The position numbers and the translations under genes are program-made. DNA of 64,000 nucleotides from Pseudomonadota bacterium (GTDB lineage Bacteria > Pseudomonadota > Alphaproteobacteria > Sphingomonadales > Sphingomonadaceae): contig JAJZQN010000011.1 in NCBI GenBank assembly GCA_021847605.1, positions 1 through 64,000 on the forward strand, read 5' to 3'. The notes beneath the pieces are model-generated. The model was not told the origin of the DNA and searched no databases. It saw only the letters and a program-made list of their open reading frames with translations. This document shows positions 25,776 through 34,300 of the stretch, one piece after another. Every line of letters begins with the position of its first letter. Positions within the stretch are counted from its first letter, which is position 1.

Positions 25776-25957
25776 GCGGGCTGTGGCAGGTCATGCAGCG
25801 CACGGCGCGGCTGATGGTCGGCATTCCCGACTATGACGCCTATGTGCGCCACATGGCCGATCATCACCCCGATCAGACGCCGATGGATCGCACCGCATTC
25901 TTCCGCAACCGGCAGGAAGCGCGCTTTGCCGGCAAAAATGGCGGCAAGTGCTGTTGA
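25772..25957 (+). CDS. YbdD/YjiX family small protein
   Basis: A 61-aa DUF466 protein, the constant small partner of CstA/BtsT transporters. The motif set MVGIPDYDAYVRHM, HPDQTPMDRTAFFRNRQEARF and a Cys-Cys C-terminus (GGKCC) is typical. Its ATG is fused to the cstA stop, so the two are co-translated. Its molecular role is unresolved but it is required for transport in related systems, as I recall. Confidence 0.93.
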   Translation: MSGLWQVMQRTARLMVGIPDYDAYVRHMADHHPDQTPMDRTAFFRNRQEARFAGKNGGKCC

Positions 25958-26089
25958 ACGCTTGTAATATTAGGATAGTCTGTCATAAAATTGAGATAGA
26001 AAAATTCAACCATGCCCCATTTGGGGTATTGTCCTGTCCTGACAGACTGCTACGGGGGCGCGTCCTTAGTGCCCGACAGCATTAGGATG

Positions 26090-26134
26090 TGCCCCCTGCC
26101 CTTCCCTTGCGGCAGGGGGCAGTTCCTTTTTTTT
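26090..26134 (+). terminator. Terminator after cstA-ybdD
   Basis: TGCCCCCTGCC (26090-26100) and GGCAGGGGGCA (26111-26121) form an 11-bp stem, followed within a few bases by eight T. It overlaps the stop codon of the convergent XdhC-like gene. The 130 bp before it show no gene. Confidence 0.75.
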
Positions 26135-27072
26135 CACCGCGCCGCGTTGAACCCGGCGATCATTCCAGCCGCAATCGACAGCGCGATTTCCGCCGGCCCG
26201 GTGGCTCCGATATCGAGGCCCGCCGGCCCGTCTATCCGGGCCAAGTCCTTCGTTTCAAAGCCTAGTCCAGCCAGCCTTTCAAGACGGGCGGCATGGCTCC
26301 TGCGCGATCCCAGCGCCGCGACATAGCCGGTCGGCGCGCGCAATGCCGCAGCCAGAGCAGGGTCGTCAATCTTCATATCATGGCTGAGGGTCACGACTGC
26401 CGTCGATTCGCCCGGAAAGCGCGCCGCCACCGCTTCATCGGGCCAGCGGTCGTCCAGTTCGACGCCGGGGAAGCGTTCCGTCGTCAGAAAACGGGCGCGC
26501 GGATCGATGACGACCGGTTGCACGCCAATCGCCTGCGCCAGCGGCACCAATGACTGGGCAATCTGCACCGCACCGACGATCAACAGGCGGCGGGGCGGGT
26601 CATAGCGATTGAGGAAAGCGCCCTCCCCACCTCCTTCGCGCGTGACGCCAGTGATCAGGTCCGTCGCCAGAGTGAGCGCCCGGCCATGCGCAGCCGCCGC
26701 CTCGATCCTGTCGAACAGATGCGGGGCAAAGCCACCGGTGCCCACCGGCTGCACCAGCACGACGATTTCCCCACCACAAGGCAGGCCGACGGCCCATGCA
26801 TCCCCGTCGGTCACGCCATAGGTTTCAATATGGGCGGGGCGTCCCGCAACAACCTCTGCGGCGCGTTGCAGCACATCACCCTCGACACAGCCACCCGATA
26901 TGCTGCCTTCGAACCGGCCATCGGCGTGGACGATCATATGACTGCCGCGCGGACGCGGCGCCGAACCCCAGGTGGATATGACCGTCGCCAGCGCCATCGG
27001 GGCATCGCGCCATTCGATCGCCTTGCGAATCACCGCTTCATTATCGTTCACCGGCACGCTCCTTCGTCGCAA
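26134..27072 (-). CDS. XdhC/CoxI family protein
   Basis: A 312-aa protein of the XdhC family, which binds molybdenum cofactor and helps load (sulfurated) Moco into xanthine-dehydrogenase-type enzymes. XdhC/CoxI N-terminal features: ATVISTWGSAPRPRGSHM, GSISGGCVEGDV and WAVGLPCGGEIVVLV. The C-terminal Rossmann part starts RLLIVGAVQIAQSL and includes VVTLSHDMKIDDPAL and GYVAALGSRR. No molybdenum hydroxylase large subunit is adjacent. A [2Fe-2S] subunit of that enzyme class lies at 60042-60593. The start may be ATG 27072 or GTG 27057. Confidence 0.9.
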   Translation of the reverse strand: MRRRSVPVNDNEAVIRKAIEWRDAPMALATVISTWGSAPRPRGSHMIVHADGRFEGSISGGCVEGDVLQRAAEVVAGRPAHIETYGVTDGDAWAVGLPCGGEIVVLVQPVGTGGFAPHLFDRIEAAAAHGRALTLATDLITGVTREGGGEGAFLNRYDPPRRLLIVGAVQIAQSLVPLAQAIGVQPVVIDPRARFLTTERFPGVELDDRWPDEAVAARFPGESTAVVTLSHDMKIDDPALAAALRAPTGYVAALGSRRSHAARLERLAGLGFETKDLARIDGPAGLDIGATGPAEIALSIAAGMIAGFNAAR

Positions 27073-27097
27073 GAATAGCGGCCAGTCGAAGCCGCGT

Positions 27098-27775
27098 TCA
27101 ACTCAACCGGCGGCCGGTCCACAATACGCGCCCGACAATATCGACCAGTTCGGGATCGATGTCGGTCCAGTCGGGATAATGGGCATTGTCGCTCAGCACG
27201 CTGAACCGACCGCGCAACGGCCCCATCGCGATACGTTTGACCATCAATACCCCGTCCAGATGGAGAACATAGATGCCGTCGCGCAAATGGGCGGCATCAT
27301 CGGTGTGGTCCACCATGATGTCGTCGCCATCCTTCAGCGTCGGTGCCATCGATTCACCATCCACCCGGATGATCGACACGCGCTGTTGCTGGCGAACGCC
27401 CAGATTGCGGAGCCATTGGGCATCGAACGCCATGATCCCTGCGGCTCTTTCATCATCGTCTAGCGAGCCTGCGCCGGCCGATGCCCCCAACGCCAGACGG
27501 GGGACCATCACGACAGGCGGCATCGTCCGCCCGCTGCGCAGGCGCAATGCCGAACCGGGGGCTTCCCGCCCCCCCAATAGGGTTTCGGACACGCCGAAAT
27601 AGCGCGCCAGCATCCCGCGATCTTCCTCGCTTAACCGCCGGGGCGTGCCTCGCTTGATAAACTGCTGAATATAAGCGGGATTACGGCCGATCATCTTTGA
27701 CAGATCGGCATAATTCTCCCCCTTTTCGACGATCAGCCGATCCAGCGCGGCGCGCACATCCAGAGAGTCATCCAT
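27098..27775 (-). CDS. XRE-S24 (LexA/CI-like) repressor
   Basis: A 225-aa transcription repressor with an N-terminal helix-turn-helix (about 8-62; YADLSKMIGRNPAYIQQFIKRG) and a C-terminal S24 peptidase domain. The Ser/Lys dyad is visible: S142 in VDGESMAPTL and K180 in LMVKRI. A linker ALGASAGAG near 96-103 could be the self-cleavage site. ATG 27775 has GGAG six nt upstream and is preferred to 27790. It is divergent from a two-gene small operon, with TAGGA palindromes in the shared promoter region. The inducing signal is unknown. Confidence 0.9.
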   Translation of the reverse strand: MDDSLDVRAALDRLIVEKGENYADLSKMIGRNPAYIQQFIKRGTPRRLSEEDRGMLARYFGVSETLLGGREAPGSALRLRSGRTMPPVVMVPRLALGASAGAGSLDDDERAAGIMAFDAQWLRNLGVRQQQRVSIIRVDGESMAPTLKDGDDIMVDHTDDAAHLRDGIYVLHLDGVLMVKRIAMGPLRGRFSVLSDNAHYPDWTDIDPELVDIVGRVLWTGRRLS

Positions 27776-27790
27776 ATCCACTCCATACAT

Positions 27791-27846
27791 ATAGGATTTT
27801 TCCTAGACAAGTAAGAAATAGGAAACAAGATAGGAAATCACCTATC
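27791..27846. promoter_or_regulatory. Cluster of TAGGA palindromes (candidate S24-repressor operators)
   Basis: The divergent promoter region contains TAGGATTTTTCCTA (27792-27805, perfect ends), ATAGGAAA (27818-27825) and GATAGGAAATCACCTATC (27829-27846, perfect 6-bp ends). Three copies of the same half-site between a repressor gene and its divergent neighbours is the usual layout of an autoregulated operator. The GC-poor composition contrasts with the surroundings. Confidence 0.6.
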
Positions 27847-27890
27847 GTCTCGCATCGGGCGAGTCGGCCGGAACAGGGAGACTGAGGTCG

Positions 27891-28076
27891 ATGATTCTGC
27901 GTGCCATCGAAAAATTCCTTCATCAGCATGACATGTCGCCAGCCACCTTTGGCCGGCACAGCGTGCGCGATCCGCGGCTGGTCTTTGACCTGCGCAACGG
28001 ACGCCAGCCGGGGAACCGGGTGAAAAGGCGTATAGAACATTTCATGAACAACTATCGCAGGAGCCGGATGGCATGA
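27891..28076 (+). CDS. Small conserved basic protein, divergent from the S24 repressor
   Basis: A 61-aa protein beginning MILRAIEKFLHQHDMSPATF and ending with the basic HFMNNYRRSRMA. The predicted helices with FGRHSVRDPRLVFDLRNGRQP resemble half of an XRE-type helix-turn-helix. I recall similar short sequences in other alphaproteobacteria, all uncharacterised. ATG 27891 has GGGAG upstream. Its TGA overlaps the next start (ATGA). It is probably controlled from the TAGGA palindromes just upstream. Confidence 0.7.
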   Translation: MILRAIEKFLHQHDMSPATFGRHSVRDPRLVFDLRNGRQPGNRVKRRIEHFMNNYRRSRMA

Positions 28077-28456
28077 CAAGTGCGAGACATGATTTCGGTG
28101 CGCAGAAAATGGTGCGCCCCATCCGTCAGGATGCGCCCCGCGCCATGCGCGACAGCGATCCCCTACCTGCCCTGCTGACGCAGTTACTAAAGATTGCGGG
28201 GCAACCGACGGAGGTGGAAAAAGCGTCCAGCCGCCCCTGGGCCAGCGCCCTGTTCGAAGGGCGGCGACACATCGTGACGCTGCGACTGGACGGGCTGGAT
28301 GCCGGGCAACGCACGGCGAGCCTGACCGGCGATCTGGATGACCGGCAATTCCCCCTGTCCGGTCATTTCGTCGCGGACATCAACCTTGATGCCCATGGCG
28401 TTGATAAGCCCGGTTTATGGATCACCCTGTCGGTGTTGACGATCCGCGACTGGTAA
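28073..28456 (+). CDS. Hypothetical protein, second gene of the S24-divergent operon
   Basis: A 127-aa soluble protein without signal or membrane segments. The C-terminal 80 residues look like a small beta-rich domain (HIVTLRLDGL, ASLTGDLDD, FVADINLDAH, LWITLSVLTIRDW). ATG 28073 overlaps the preceding stop, implying co-translation with the 61-aa basic protein. I do not recognise the family. It may be a fixed accessory of the repressor locus. Confidence 0.65.
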   Translation: MTSARHDFGAQKMVRPIRQDAPRAMRDSDPLPALLTQLLKIAGQPTEVEKASSRPWASALFEGRRHIVTLRLDGLDAGQRTASLTGDLDDRQFPLSGHFVADINLDAHGVDKPGLWITLSVLTIRDW

Positions 28457-28465
28457 TGGCGGCCA

Positions 28466-29449
28466 TCAACGCGAACGCGCCGCCATCGAACGGAGCGCGC
28501 CAAGGGCGGCGCGCAAAGCGGCATCCGTGTCCTCCGCCACCTGTGCGCGGACAGGCACGGGTGCCGCAACCGCCATGTCGGCGATCACGCCCGTTTCCGC
28601 GCGGACCGGCGCCATCGCCGGCGTGCGGCTGCGCAGGGCAAGCCCCCGCTCCAGCCGCTCGGTCAGTTCGCGAACGGTCAATCCCTGCGTAGGCGCCAGC
28701 AACTCGGCCGCATGCGTCATGGGCAGCGGTTCGGGCGCAACCTGCATTTCCGGTTCAGCAGCCGGTTCCGGCTCTGCATGGACCATGGCTTCGGGTGCCG
28801 GTGGAGCGAAGGCCGGGGTCGAAGCCGGGCGCAGAAAGGCGGGTTCCGGCAGCAGATCGCCGGACAAGGCGACCGGCGCGTCGGGCATGGCCAGCGCGTC
28901 AGGGACAGGCGCGACAAAGGCAGGTGCCACCGGGACACGCGCCAGATCCATCTGCGCGACATTGCCCGCCGCGATGCCCCGTCGGCCATGCGTGTCGTGT
29001 CGCGGAAAAATATCCAGTCCGTCGAAATCGCGACTGGCAAAGATCGGCGCGCGGGCCGGCGCATCGGGATGCGCGTCGGCGCGGCGCAGCGACGGCGCCA
29101 TGTCGTCAACGGGCGAGGCCACACGGCCACGCGCCAGGGCGGTCAGTCTGGAAAATGCGAAACCCATTTTTTCTGCTCCCTGCGCGGCTTTATCGCCCCG
29201 CGTCTCTTCAATCATTTCTGCCGCCTCATCGCGGCTACGACCCAAAAATCCCGCCGCTGCCGCCGCCATCACCGCGACGAACAGCGCCATTATCAATCGC
29301 GCCTTCAGCGCCAGAGGCGGGGCCGCAGCCGGAACCGCCTCGCTGAAACCGCTGGACGCCACCAGCATCTCGATCAGCCCCACCGGCGTCAGCATCAGGA
29401 CCAGCCCGGTCCCCACGCCCGCCAACAGCATTGACCGACCGCGCACCAT
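28466..29449 (-). CDS. Hypothetical membrane protein, Ala/Pro-rich
   Basis: A 327-aa protein with two N-terminal hydrophobic segments (about 5-30 and 48-68) followed by a long Pro/Ala/Glu-rich region of low complexity (about 110-240) and a short basic helical end (ELTERLERGLALRSR, LRAALGALRSMAARSR). Orientation and function are unknown. Its ATG is 1 nt after the stop of the XrtA-associated glycosyltransferase gene, so a structural or regulatory role in that polysaccharide pathway is possible, by position only. Confidence 0.6.
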   Translation of the reverse strand: MVRGRSMLLAGVGTGLVLMLTPVGLIEMLVASSGFSEAVPAAAPPLALKARLIMALFVAVMAAAAAGFLGRSRDEAAEMIEETRGDKAAQGAEKMGFAFSRLTALARGRVASPVDDMAPSLRRADAHPDAPARAPIFASRDFDGLDIFPRHDTHGRRGIAAGNVAQMDLARVPVAPAFVAPVPDALAMPDAPVALSGDLLPEPAFLRPASTPAFAPPAPEAMVHAEPEPAAEPEMQVAPEPLPMTHAAELLAPTQGLTVRELTERLERGLALRSRTPAMAPVRAETGVIADMAVAAPVPVRAQVAEDTDAALRAALGALRSMAARSR

Positions 29450-29450
29450 G

Positions 29451-30680
29451 TCAGGCGGCTACCCGCACCGCACCACCGCCAAGCGCCAGCAACCGATCAT
29501 AGACGGGCTGATAACGCAGAATATTTGACGACCAGTTACGCTCCCGTTCGACAAAGGCGCGCGCCGTCGCACGGCGTTCGTCCCAGCCGTCACGATTCGC
29601 GAACAGGTCGCTCAGCGCCGACGCGATCGCCACCGGATCATCGGGCGCGAACAATGTGCCGGTCACGCCATTCTCGATCAGTTCGCGGTGCCCGCCGACC
29701 GACGAGGCCGCGACCAGCCGCCCCTGCGCCATGGCCTCCAGCGGCTTGAGCGGTGTCACCAGTTCGGTGAGGCGCATCGCCTTGCGCGGATAGGCCAGCA
29801 CATCGACCTGTGCATAATAATGTTCGACCTGATCATGCGGCACGCGGCCGACGAAAACGATATGGTCGGCAAAAGGCGACGCCATCGCCTGATCACGCAG
29901 CGCCGATTCGCGCGGGCCGCCACCGACCAGCAGCAATTTGGCGCGCGGCCGTGCGCGCACGAGTCGCGGCATGGCGGCGATCAGGTCGTCCAGCCCCTCA
30001 TAATCATAGAAGCTGCCGATAAAGCCGACCACGTCGGCGCCGGTCAGGCCCAGCTTTGCGGCCAGCGCAGGATCACGCGGAACCGGCGCACCGAATTGTT
30101 CCATGTCCACGCCATTGGGCGACACGGTGATCTTGTCCGCAGCGATGCCCCGCGCGATCAGATCGGTCCGCAATCCCTCGCAGATGACGGCCACAGCATC
30201 GGCGGCGCGAACGGCATGGGTTTCAAGCTGACGGGTCAGCCAGTAACGCGGGCTGCCCTCCGCCCCCGTGCCGTTGCCGACCGACGCATCCTCCCAAAAA
30301 GCACGGATTTCGTAGATGAGCGGAATATTGTGCCGCTTTGCCACGCGCTGCGCCGCCATGGCGTTCAGCACCGGCGAATGGGCGTGAATGACGTCGGGCC
30401 GCCATGTCGCCACCAGCTTTTCGATCGCATTGGCATGGGCGCCGATGTCGCGCCATTCGCGCAGCACCGGATTGCCGGTCGCTGCTATACCGGGGGTGCG
30501 GTGGAAGATAAGGCCGTCCACTTCCTCCTCGACCGGACCGGCGGCGACATGGCGATGCCCGGTGATGCCGCGCACGTCCCAGCCATTGGCGATCTGCGCG
30601 CGCAGGATCGCCCGGGTACGGAATGTGTAGCCGCTATGCAGCGGCAGACTGTGGTCCAGTACGTGGAGAATGCGAGTCAT
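29451..30680 (-). CDS. Exosortase-A-associated glycosyltransferase (GT4, TIGR04063-like)
   Basis: A 409-aa cytoplasmic GT-B glycosyltransferase. The opening MTRILHVLDHSLPLHSGYTF is the hallmark of the glycosyltransferases that accompany PEP-CTERM/exosortase A loci. Further motifs are DVIHAHSPVLNAMAA, SPNGVD, VGFIGSFYDYEGLDDLI and the C-terminal nucleotide-sugar site LKPLEAMAQGRLVAASSVGG. ATG 30680 matches this start; the frame to 30734 is upstream noise. The donor sugar is unknown. It forms a minus-strand operon with a small membrane protein upstream and the Ala/Pro-rich protein downstream. Confidence 0.88.
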   Translation of the reverse strand: MTRILHVLDHSLPLHSGYTFRTRAILRAQIANGWDVRGITGHRHVAAGPVEEEVDGLIFHRTPGIAATGNPVLREWRDIGAHANAIEKLVATWRPDVIHAHSPVLNAMAAQRVAKRHNIPLIYEIRAFWEDASVGNGTGAEGSPRYWLTRQLETHAVRAADAVAVICEGLRTDLIARGIAADKITVSPNGVDMEQFGAPVPRDPALAAKLGLTGADVVGFIGSFYDYEGLDDLIAAMPRLVRARPRAKLLLVGGGPRESALRDQAMASPFADHIVFVGRVPHDQVEHYYAQVDVLAYPRKAMRLTELVTPLKPLEAMAQGRLVAASSVGGHRELIENGVTGTLFAPDDPVAIASALSDLFANRDGWDERRATARAFVERERNWSSNILRYQPVYDRLLALGGGAVRVAA

Positions 30681-30737
30681 AGCCCGGCCTGTATGCCGGA
30701 AAAGGTTTAACGGCTCATAAACTACGTAGCGCAACCA

Positions 30738-30911
30738 TCATCGCCGCCGCCGGAACAGGTCGGGACCATAAAAGCCCGCCAGCGCGGTAAGCGCCAGAAA
30801 GACAAGCCCGATCGCCAATGCCACGACCCAGAAACGCGGGTCGGACCGCGATACGAACCATCCAGCCAGCAGCGAAGGTATCAATAGCAGAACACGCGCG
30901 ATCCAGAACAT
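30738..30911 (-). CDS. Small two-helix membrane protein
   Basis: A 57-aa protein made almost entirely of two transmembrane helices (WIARVLLLIPSLLAGWFV and FWVVALAIGLVFLALTALAG) with an Arg-rich C-terminus (RRRR). ATG 30911 has GGAGG five nt upstream; the in-frame ATG at 30923 is less well placed. It lies 57 nt before the glycosyltransferase on the same strand and may share its transcript. Function unknown. Confidence 0.65.
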   Translation of the reverse strand: MFWIARVLLLIPSLLAGWFVSRSDPRFWVVALAIGLVFLALTALAGFYGPDLFRRRR

Positions 30912-31053
30912 CCGATCCTCCATAGGGATATTCCGCAGAATGCGCGTTTGGCCCACTCGTCGCGATAGGTAGAGTCCGCAGGTGCGCGCTTAACGGCCCG
31001 TCAACCCTGTCGCGTTAGGACGGCGCTGTGCGTACCGGAAACCCTACCCCACC

Positions 31054-31176
31054 ATGATCGACGCCTTGTCCCTGCTGATCAGCCATGCTGTCATCATGCT
31101 GACGGCATGGCGCCTGCTGTCACGGCCCGATCTGGACCGCGATCCGGCACCAGAGGAGCCGGGCGCCGATGCGTGA
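31054..31176 (+). CDS. Tiny single-helix protein upstream of the O-glycosylation ligase
   Basis: ATG 31054 opens 40 codons: one hydrophobic helix (MIDALSLLISHAVIMLTAW) then a short acidic/proline tail (DRDPAPEEPGADA). Its TGA (31174-31176) overlaps the ATG (31169) of the ligase gene, so translation of the two is likely coupled. No strong Shine-Dalgarno is seen. It could be a small subunit or only a leader peptide. Confidence 0.5.
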   Translation: MIDALSLLISHAVIMLTAWRLLSRPDLDRDPAPEEPGADA

Positions 31177-32533
31177 CCTGTTCTTCATCGCCTTTCTGGG
31201 CATCTTTTTCCTGCTCGGTTTCCGTCGGCCATTCCTGCTGGTCGCCGTCTATTCCTATATCGACATCGTCTCGCCGCAGCGGCTCTGCTATTTCCTGCTC
31301 AATTCGGTGCCCATTTCCGCCTTCGCCTTTGTCGCCATGTTCGGCGCCTGGGCGGTCATGGACGACAAGAAGGATTGCCGTTTTTCCGCGCGACAGGGGA
31401 TGTTGCTGATTCTGGTCGCCTGGTGCGGCTATACGACGCTGACGGCTGACTTCCCGGCCGAGGCGCTGACCAAATGGACATGGGTGTGGAAGGCGATCAT
31501 CGCCGGCATCTTCCTGCCGCTGGTGCTGCGCACGCGCCTGCGGATCGAGGCGCTGACGCTGTTCATGATATTGTGCGCCAGCACCATCATCATCAATGGC
31601 GGCATGAAGACCGCATTGTCGGGCGGCGGTTATGGCGTGCTGAACCTGATGGTCGACAATAATAGCGGCCTGTACGAAGGCAGCATCATCAGTTGCGTCG
31701 CCATATCGCTGATCCCGCTGATCCTGTGGTTCACCCAATATGGCACCATCTTTCCACCCGACTGGCGCGTGAAGGCTTTCGCCTATTGCCTGTGCCTTGC
31801 ATGCATGCTCATGCCGATCGGCACCGAAGCACGCACCGGCCTTGTCTGCCTCGTCATCCTGTTCGGCATGATGCTGATGCGGTCGAAGAAGAAGTTCGTC
31901 TATGGCCCGCTGCTGGCCGTCGCGGCGCTGGCCGCCATCCCCTTCCTGCCTGCCAGCTTCACGCAGCGGATGCAGACGATCGAAAATCATCAGGGCGACG
32001 AAAGCGCCTCCACCCGCGTCGCGGTTTGGACCTGGACTCTGGACTATGTGAAGACCCATCCGGGCGGTGGCGGCTTCGACAATTATCTCCAGAACAGCTT
32101 TACCTATTTCGCCCAGAGCGTCGTTACCGACGATAGCGGCAGCCGGGTCGAGCGCCGGCTCGTCACCGACAAGGGGCGCGCCTATCACAGCGCCTATTTC
32201 GAAATGCTGGGCGAACAGGGCTATTTCGGCTTCTGCCTGTGGCTGCTGATCCACGGCACCTGTTTCGTCCGCACCGAAATGATCCGCCGCATGTATCGCA
32301 ACCGGGACGGGCCGAGAGAGGCCTGGATCGCTCCCTTCGCCGTGGCCCTGCAACAGGGGCATATCGTCTATATGATCGGATCGCTGTTCGTGGGTATCGC
32401 TTATCAGCCCTTCATCTTCATGCTGTTGTCGCTGCAAATCGGCCTCGACACCTATCTGACCCGGCTGCGCAAAGATGCGGCCAAGCGGGAATTGAATGCC
32501 GCGCTGGCAGCGCAACAGGGCGTCCCTGCATGA
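31169..32533 (+). CDS. Putative O-glycosylation ligase, exosortase A system-associated
   Basis: A 454-aa polytopic membrane protein with about eleven or twelve hydrophobic segments. It starts MRDLFFIAFLGIFFLLGFRR and keeps family features: SYIDIVSPQRLCYF, NNSGLYEGSIISC, GTEARTGLVCLV, and a large periplasmic loop with GGGFDNYL and RAYHSAYFEMLGEQGYFG, the Wzy_C/O-antigen-ligase region with DUF5935 at the N-terminus. It probably transfers or polymerises a lipid-linked glycan outside the inner membrane. It is coupled to the tiny upstream gene and to the next membrane protein (ATGA). Confidence 0.88.
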   Translation: MRDLFFIAFLGIFFLLGFRRPFLLVAVYSYIDIVSPQRLCYFLLNSVPISAFAFVAMFGAWAVMDDKKDCRFSARQGMLLILVAWCGYTTLTADFPAEALTKWTWVWKAIIAGIFLPLVLRTRLRIEALTLFMILCASTIIINGGMKTALSGGGYGVLNLMVDNNSGLYEGSIISCVAISLIPLILWFTQYGTIFPPDWRVKAFAYCLCLACMLMPIGTEARTGLVCLVILFGMMLMRSKKKFVYGPLLAVAALAAIPFLPASFTQRMQTIENHQGDESASTRVAVWTWTLDYVKTHPGGGGFDNYLQNSFTYFAQSVVTDDSGSRVERRLVTDKGRAYHSAYFEMLGEQGYFGFCLWLLIHGTCFVRTEMIRRMYRNRDGPREAWIAPFAVALQQGHIVYMIGSLFVGIAYQPFIFMLLSLQIGLDTYLTRLRKDAAKRELNAALAAQQGVPA

Positions 32534-33201
32534 GCGGAGAGTTGCGCGCATTGGGGCTGGCCCACGGCCTGATTCTGGGCCTGTTGCTGGCCTGTCCGCT
32601 GTTCGCCCCCGGCCTGCTGCCATGGGGCATCGATGCGCTGCTGCTGGTAGGCGGTTTCCAGCTTCGGCTGGCCGATCGCCGCTTTGCCCTGCGCCCCGGC
32701 GCGAAGAACTGGATCAGCCATATCCTGATGGCGCCACGCCGCCTGATCCGATGGGGCGCCGCCGCCGTGGTCGCCCTGATCGCTGGCGATGCAGGACAGG
32801 CGCAGGCGGTGATCGTCGCGGCCTTGCTATGCGAATTACTGGCCTATCCGTTGTCGACCCTGACACTGGGACGGCGGTCCTTGCCCTGGGTGGCGGGCGC
32901 ACTGACGCTGTTGCTGGTCATCGACGGGATCAGCGCGGCCGGCGCGTTGCACCATATGCTGGTCTTTACCAGCGGCGTCATCGCCTGCCTCGTCTGGCTG
33001 CGTGGCCCGGATGGAGAGCCGCGCGCACTGGCGCTGGCGATGGGCAGCGGGCTGGCGGCGGCGGTCACGCCCATTTTCCTGCCCGGCACCCTGCCTTTTG
33101 CGGTCCCGCTGCTGGTCGTCTGCACGGCATGGTCGCTGGCGCATCTGTCCATGTTGCGGCGACGGCCGATGCCATGGGGACTGGCCGGACGCTTCGCCTG
33201 A
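32530..33201 (+). CDS. Hypothetical polytopic membrane protein
   Basis: A 223-aa protein with about six hydrophobic helices and Arg-rich cytoplasmic turns (LRLADRRFALR, LMAPRRLIRW, LRRRPMPWGL). No known domain was recognised. ATG 32530 overlaps the ligase stop, so it belongs to the exosortase-A-associated transcription unit. A role in export or modification of the same glycan is a positional guess. Confidence 0.65.
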   Translation: MSGELRALGLAHGLILGLLLACPLFAPGLLPWGIDALLLVGGFQLRLADRRFALRPGAKNWISHILMAPRRLIRWGAAAVVALIAGDAGQAQAVIVAALLCELLAYPLSTLTLGRRSLPWVAGALTLLLVIDGISAAGALHHMLVFTSGVIACLVWLRGPDGEPRALALAMGSGLAAAVTPIFLPGTLPFAVPLLVVCTAWSLAHLSMLRRRPMPWGLAGRFA

Positions 33202-33259
33202 GAGAAGGCAGACGGGGGAACGAAGCCACGACATCGGGGGTTTGGTCTGGTGAGACACC

Positions 33260-34270
33260 ATGATGGCCACATCCCCCATCGTCCATGCGGACGACAGCAT
33301 TGCCGGTATTACGCGACGCGCCCTGAAGCGCGGCTGGGCCTATGACGGTGCGGATGGCACGCGCATCACCGACAAGACGGAAATAGACCGGCTGAACGCC
33401 ATCGCCCTGCCCCCCGCCTATCGCGACTGCTGGTTCTGCCCATCGCCCTACGGCCATATTCAGGCGACCGGATACGACGACCGGGGCCGCAAACAATATC
33501 GCTATCATCCCGATTTCCGGGCGGCACGAGAGGCGGAAAAATATGCCGGTTGCCCCGATTTCGGCCGCGCGCTGCCCAAATTGCGCGCGCAACTGGAAAG
33601 CGATCTGTCAAAGCGCGGCCTGCGTAAGGATAGGACCATCGCTGCGGTCATACGCCTGCTCGACCTTGCCAAGCTGCGCGTGGGCAATGAACATTATGCC
33701 ACGACCAACCGCAGTTTCGGGGCGACGACCCTGCGCCGCCGCCATCTCGATCTGTCGGGCAAATCGCTGCGCCTGCGTTACCGCGCCAAGTCGGGCAAGC
33801 AGCAGGATCTGACCATTACCGACACCCGCCTGCTGCGGTTCGTGCGGGCGGTGCAGGATTTGCCGGGGCAGCATCTGTTCCAATATCTGGACGAAGAGGG
33901 AGAAGCCCGGCCGATCTGCTCCAGCGACGTCAACGCCTATATCGCGCAGGCGATGGGCGCCCCCTTTACCGCGAAGCATTTTCGCACGTGGGGCGCATCG
34001 ACCATCGCGTTCGAAACGCTGGCGGCAGACCATGTCTCGTTAAAGGACATGATCGCCCCGGTGGCAGCGGCGCTGGGCAATACGCCGGCGATCAGCCGCA
34101 AATCCTATATTCACCCTGCACTGATCGCCCTGTGCAAGGACGGACAGGATGAATGGCGCGAGGGGCTTCGCCTGCCGCGCCGGACGCGCTATCTGTCGCG
34201 CAGCGAGCGCGGCCTGATCGCGTTTCTGGATAGTATCGAGGAGTGCGCGCCGCTTGCAGCGGCCGCCTGA
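33260..34270 (+). CDS. DNA topoisomerase IB (poxvirus type)
   Basis: A 336-aa type IB topoisomerase that relaxes supercoils through a 3'-phosphotyrosyl intermediate. The N-terminal domain has WFCPSPYGHIQATGYDDRGRKQYRYHPDFR. The catalytic domain shows Arg in LRVGNEHYA, Lys in YRAKSGK, Arg in KHFRTWGAS and the nucleophile Tyr283 in ISRKSYIHP. The length matches bacterial poxvirus-like enzymes. The start is ATG 33260 or the adjacent ATG 33263. It stands alone on the plus strand. Confidence 0.95.
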   Translation: MMATSPIVHADDSIAGITRRALKRGWAYDGADGTRITDKTEIDRLNAIALPPAYRDCWFCPSPYGHIQATGYDDRGRKQYRYHPDFRAAREAEKYAGCPDFGRALPKLRAQLESDLSKRGLRKDRTIAAVIRLLDLAKLRVGNEHYATTNRSFGATTLRRRHLDLSGKSLRLRYRAKSGKQQDLTITDTRLLRFVRAVQDLPGQHLFQYLDEEGEARPICSSDVNAYIAQAMGAPFTAKHFRTWGASTIAFETLAADHVSLKDMIAPVAAALGNTPAISRKSYIHPALIALCKDGQDEWREGLRLPRRTRYLSRSERGLIAFLDSIEECAPLAAAA

Positions 34271-34300
34271 ATTCCGCCCCATCATCAAGACAGGATTGGC

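Noticed and set aside
27098..28456. Prophage remnant around the S24 repressor
   Set aside because: No integrase, structural or lysis genes and no attachment-like repeats. Neighbours are ordinary chromosomal genes.
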